The notes under the pieces were generated by a model. The model did no database searches. It was not told where the DNA came from and saw only the letters and a list, made by a program, of their open reading frames with translations. A program made the translations under genes and the position numbers. Positions 6,425 to 8,287 of a stretch of DNA of 8,287 bases are shown here, in pieces. How positions within the stretch are numbered: position 1 is the first letter of the stretch; each line of letters starts with the position of its first letter. This DNA comes from Chloroflexia bacterium (lineage in GTDB: Bacteria; Chloroflexota; Chloroflexia; Thermomicrobiales; UBA6265), in assembly GCA_013698305.1 (NCBI GenBank), contig JACCVC010000044.1:1-8287 (forward strand), given 5' to 3'.

Positions 6425-7216
6425 ATGCCCGACTCCATCCGCAACCGGCTCTACTCTACCGAGGCGATCGTGCTCGCTCGCCGCAACCTCGGCGAGTCCG
6501 ACCGTATCTACGACATCTACTCGGTGCGGTACGGCAAGTTCTCCGTGATCGCCAAACGGGCGCGGCGTCCGGACAATCGGGACGGGCGCTCGCTCGACCT
6601 GCTCAGCCGCGTATTGATTCACCTCTATCGCGGGCGAAATCTCGACATCGTCAAGAGCGTGGAGCCGGTCGCCACGCACGATGGACTCCGGGCAGACCTG
6701 GACGCATACGGTCATGCCTGCTACCTGGCGGAGCTGGTCCGGGCGATGACGGAGGACCGCCAGCCCAACGAGCAACTCTACGCGCTGCTGGCGCAGTGCC
6801 TGACATTGCTGTCGGAGGGGGTCGATCCCTGGCCGGTCACGCGCTATTTCGAGTACGCGCTGCTCGACGCCAGTGGGTTCCAGGCGCAGTTGTACGCCTG
6901 TGCCCATTGTCGTCTTCCGTTGTCCGCGCAGGTCAATGCCTTCTCGGTGCGGGAGAGCGGGATTCTCTGTCCGAAGTGCCAGCTACACGACCCTGGCGCC
7001 GCGCCGCTGTCTGTCAACGCGCAGAAGTACTTACGGGCGATGGATCGAGAGGGATTGCGGCGAACCATCGGACTCCAGCTGGACGAGGCCTCGCGCAACC
7101 AGGTGCAGCACATGCTCACCAACTACCTGCAACATCTGGCGGAGCGACCGCTGGCCAGCCTGGGCGTGCTGCGGTCGATGCGCGGGAAGGTGGGGACCGG
7201 CGTGCCAGCGCCATAG
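6425..7216 (+). CDS. recO: DNA repair protein RecO
   Basis: This 263-residue cytoplasmic recombination mediator works with RecR (and RecF) to load RecA onto SSB-coated single-stranded DNA. The N-terminal OB-fold region begins YSTEAIVLARRNLGESDRIYDIYS (about residues 10-33), followed by GKFSVIAKRARRP and, at 163-181, the segment before the second zinc pair. Four cysteines, Cys159, Cys162, Cys182 and Cys185 (CAHC and CPKC), form the zinc site seen in many RecO proteins. The C-terminal helical part ends with a SLGVLRSMRGK-like segment. The frame is open upstream to a TTG at 6317, but the added residues look non-conserved. The ATG at 6425 gives the usual N terminus and length, although no clear Shine-Dalgarno sequence precedes it. 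It is divergent from ccdA and convergent with trmD, so it is probably transcribed alone. Confidence 0.9.
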   Translation: MPDSIRNRLYSTEAIVLARRNLGESDRIYDIYSVRYGKFSVIAKRARRPDNRDGRSLDLLSRVLIHLYRGRNLDIVKSVEPVATHDGLRADLDAYGHACYLAELVRAMTEDRQPNEQLYALLAQCLTLLSEGVDPWPVTRYFEYALLDASGFQAQLYACAHCRLPLSAQVNAFSVRESGILCPKCQLHDPGAAPLSVNAQKYLRAMDREGLRRTIGLQLDEASRNQVQHMLTNYLQHLAERPLASLGVLRSMRGKVGTGVPAP

Positions 7217-7224
7217 CGCGAACG

Positions 7225-7297
7225 CGTAGCGGCAGACCCTGTGTCTGCCAAAGGTGATGGAACGTCTGACCGGGCCGATACAGGATCGGCCACTACG
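7225..7297. repeat. REPIN-like pair of inverted GTAG-headed hairpins
   Basis: Two hairpin units face each other in the recO-trmD gap. The left unit is CGTAG (7225-7229) then stem GGCAGAC / GTCTGCC (7231-7237 and 7243-7249) with loop CCTGT. The right unit, on the opposite strand, has stem GGCCGAT / ATCGGCC (7273-7279 and 7285-7291) and ends in CTACG (7293-7297). Read on their own strands, the units agree at 20 of 25 positions. Four of the five differences are two compensatory base-pair swaps in the stem. A 23-nt spacer lies between the units. The two loops are complementary, as expected of an inverted pair. This is the REPIN arrangement described for RAYT-mobilised REP sequences. It may also limit read-through between the convergent genes, though no U-runs follow. 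Confidence 0.75.
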
Positions 7298-7319
7298 TAC
7301 CCACCTTTAGAGAACCACT

Positions 7320-8033
7320 CTAATCTGACTCGTCTTCCGACACGAGGTCCGGGCGCCAGTGTGCGGTGCGCTCGGCGCCCTGCTCCCGCCGCCATGCCTC
7401 GATGTTGGCGTGGTGCCCGCTGAGCAGGATATCGGGAACGCGCAAGCCGCGATATTCGACCGGTCGGGTGTAGTGCGGGTACTCGACGCCGGTGGCCGAA
7501 TGGGACTCCTCGATGATGCTCTCCGCGTCGATCACCCCCGGCACCAGGCGCGAGACACTGTCGGCGATCACCATCGCGGGCAGCTCGCCGCCGGTCAGGA
7601 CGTAATCGCCGATCGAGAGTTCATCGGCGTTGAGGATGTGCCCGACGCGGTCGTCGATCCCTTCGTAGTGACCGCAGATCAGCGCCAGCCGTGATTTGGC
7701 CGCGAACTCTCGCGCCAGCGTCTGCGTGAACCGCCGCCCTCCCGCCGACATGATGGCGATGTGCGTCGTCGAGATCGCGTCGCCGAGCACCGCCTCGACC
7801 GCCTCTACGATCGGCGGCGCCTTCATCACCATCCCCGCGCCGCCGCCATAGGGCGTGTCGTCGGCGGTGCGATGACGATCCTGGGTCCAGTCCCGGATGT
7901 CATGGATGCGGATGTCGAGCGTACCGGATGCCTGGCCGCGCTTGAGAATGCTCTCGCTCATCGGCCCGGTGAATATCGCCGGGAACAGCGAGAAGATGTC
8001 GATGCGAAATGGGTTAATCTCGTCGTGGCTCAT
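7320..8033 (-). CDS. trmD: tRNA (guanine-N1)-methyltransferase TrmD
   Basis: This 237-residue SPOUT-fold enzyme transfers a methyl group from S-adenosylmethionine to N1 of guanosine 37 in tRNAs, preventing +1 frameshifting. Clear motifs are FRIDIFSLFP (residues 9-18), DDTPYGGGAGMVM (58-70), LICGHYEGIDDRV (118-130), the knotted cofactor loop LSIGDYVLTGGEL (138-150), and YPHYTRP (184-190) followed by LLSGHHANIEAWR. The position aligned by eye with the catalytic Asp of E. coli TrmD (Asp169) is Glu175 here, in the segment EESHS. The usual LSPxG motif reads MSAGG. The ATG start overlaps the upstream stop codon as ATGA and has a GGAG ribosome binding site, which suggests translational coupling. The usual rpsP-rimM-trmD-rplS context is not seen within the window. 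Confidence 0.95.
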   Translation of the reverse strand: MSHDEINPFRIDIFSLFPAIFTGPMSESILKRGQASGTLDIRIHDIRDWTQDRHRTADDTPYGGGAGMVMKAPPIVEAVEAVLGDAISTTHIAIMSAGGRRFTQTLAREFAAKSRLALICGHYEGIDDRVGHILNADELSIGDYVLTGGELPAMVIADSVSRLVPGVIDAESIIEESHSATGVEYPHYTRPVEYRGLRVPDILLSGHHANIEAWRREQGAERTAHWRPDLVSEDESD

Positions 8034-8287
8034 GCGATTGCTCCAGCCTTCCGGCGTTCGAGCAGGTCGATCAGCGGCTCGTAGGCATCCTCAAATGTCT
8101 CCAGCACCAGGTCAGGCGCAAACTCGTGATCGACGGGCGTGGTTTGGCGTCCAGGCTCGTACAGCACCGCCGCCAGACCGGCGCGTTGGGCGGTGTCGAT
8201 GTCCCAGCGAGGGGAATCACCGAGATGGACGCCCAGGGAGCGGTCCGCATCGACGAGCGCGTACGCGGCTTCGTAGATCGCCGTGAC
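8030..8287 (-). CDS. HAD-superfamily hydrolase, C-terminal part (runs off the window)
   Basis: The visible 85 codons encode the C-terminal end of a HAD-like phosphohydrolase, probably of subfamily I, acting on an unknown phosphorylated substrate. Read from the window edge, it begins VTAIYEAAYALVDADR and continues to HLGDSPRWDIDTAQRAGLAAVLYEPGR. The GDSPRWDID stretch is HAD motif IV, with acidic residues that hold magnesium, and the following AGL matches the family. The nucleophilic Asp, the cap domain and the motif III lysine would lie beyond position 8287. The stop TGA overlaps the trmD start by ATGA, so both genes are likely on one transcript. The substrate cannot be predicted from this fragment. 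Confidence 0.85.
   Translation of the reverse strand, partial: VTAIYEAAYALVDADRSLGVHLGDSPRWDIDTAQRAGLAAVLYEPGRQTTPVDHEFAPDLVLETFEDAYEPLIDLLERRKAGAIA
8041..8045 (-). promoter_or_regulatory. Ribosome binding site of trmD inside the HAD gene
   Basis: TGGAG on the minus strand lies 7 nt before the trmD ATG at 8033, within the last codons of the hydrolase gene. It supports this start. Confidence 0.6.

Overview
The window is about 8.3 kb of fairly GC-rich, gene-dense bacterial chromosome. Its gene content suggests a member of Chloroflexota, probably near Thermomicrobia or Sphaerobacter. A cofactor F420 ligase sits beside an F420-dependent glucose-6-phosphate dehydrogenase-like enzyme. Next to them is a System II (Ccs/Res) cytochrome c maturation cluster, and all the predicted proteins lack Gram-negative System I components. 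F420-linked G6PDH is best known from actinobacteria but also occurs in Thermomicrobia, so an actinobacterial source is the main alternative. This placement is inferred from recalled protein families, not from a search.

Layout: (1) 52-1972, plus strand: cofE, then a 166-bp gap holding a perfect 18-bp-stem palindrome, then an FGD-family F420 oxidoreductase. (2) 2028-6299, minus strand, transcribed right to left: ccdA, resB, ccsA, and a TlpA/ResA-type thioredoxin. Together these form a membrane pathway: CcdA carries reducing power outward, the thioredoxin-like protein reduces apocytochrome c cysteines, and ResB plus CcsA export heme and attach it. The gaps inside the cluster are uneven (59, 163 and 252 bp), and the two large ones contain palindromic elements. 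(3) 6425-7216, plus strand: recO, a recombination mediator, divergent from ccdA. (4) 7320-8287, minus strand: trmD preceded by the 3' end of a HAD-family hydrolase, with start and stop codons overlapping as ATGA.

All protein genes belong to known families, and I see no unknown protein system, CRISPR array, tRNA, rRNA, phage or transposase gene. The least ordinary content is between genes. There is a REPIN-like pair of inverted GTAG-headed hairpins between the convergent recO and trmD, with compensatory base changes between the two stems. A related single GTAG hairpin lies between ccsA and the thioredoxin gene, and an unrelated 18-bp palindrome lies between cofE and fgd. These look like members of dispersed repeat families mobilised in trans. 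The other point worth checking is TrmD, where a Glu appears to occupy the position of the catalytic Asp.
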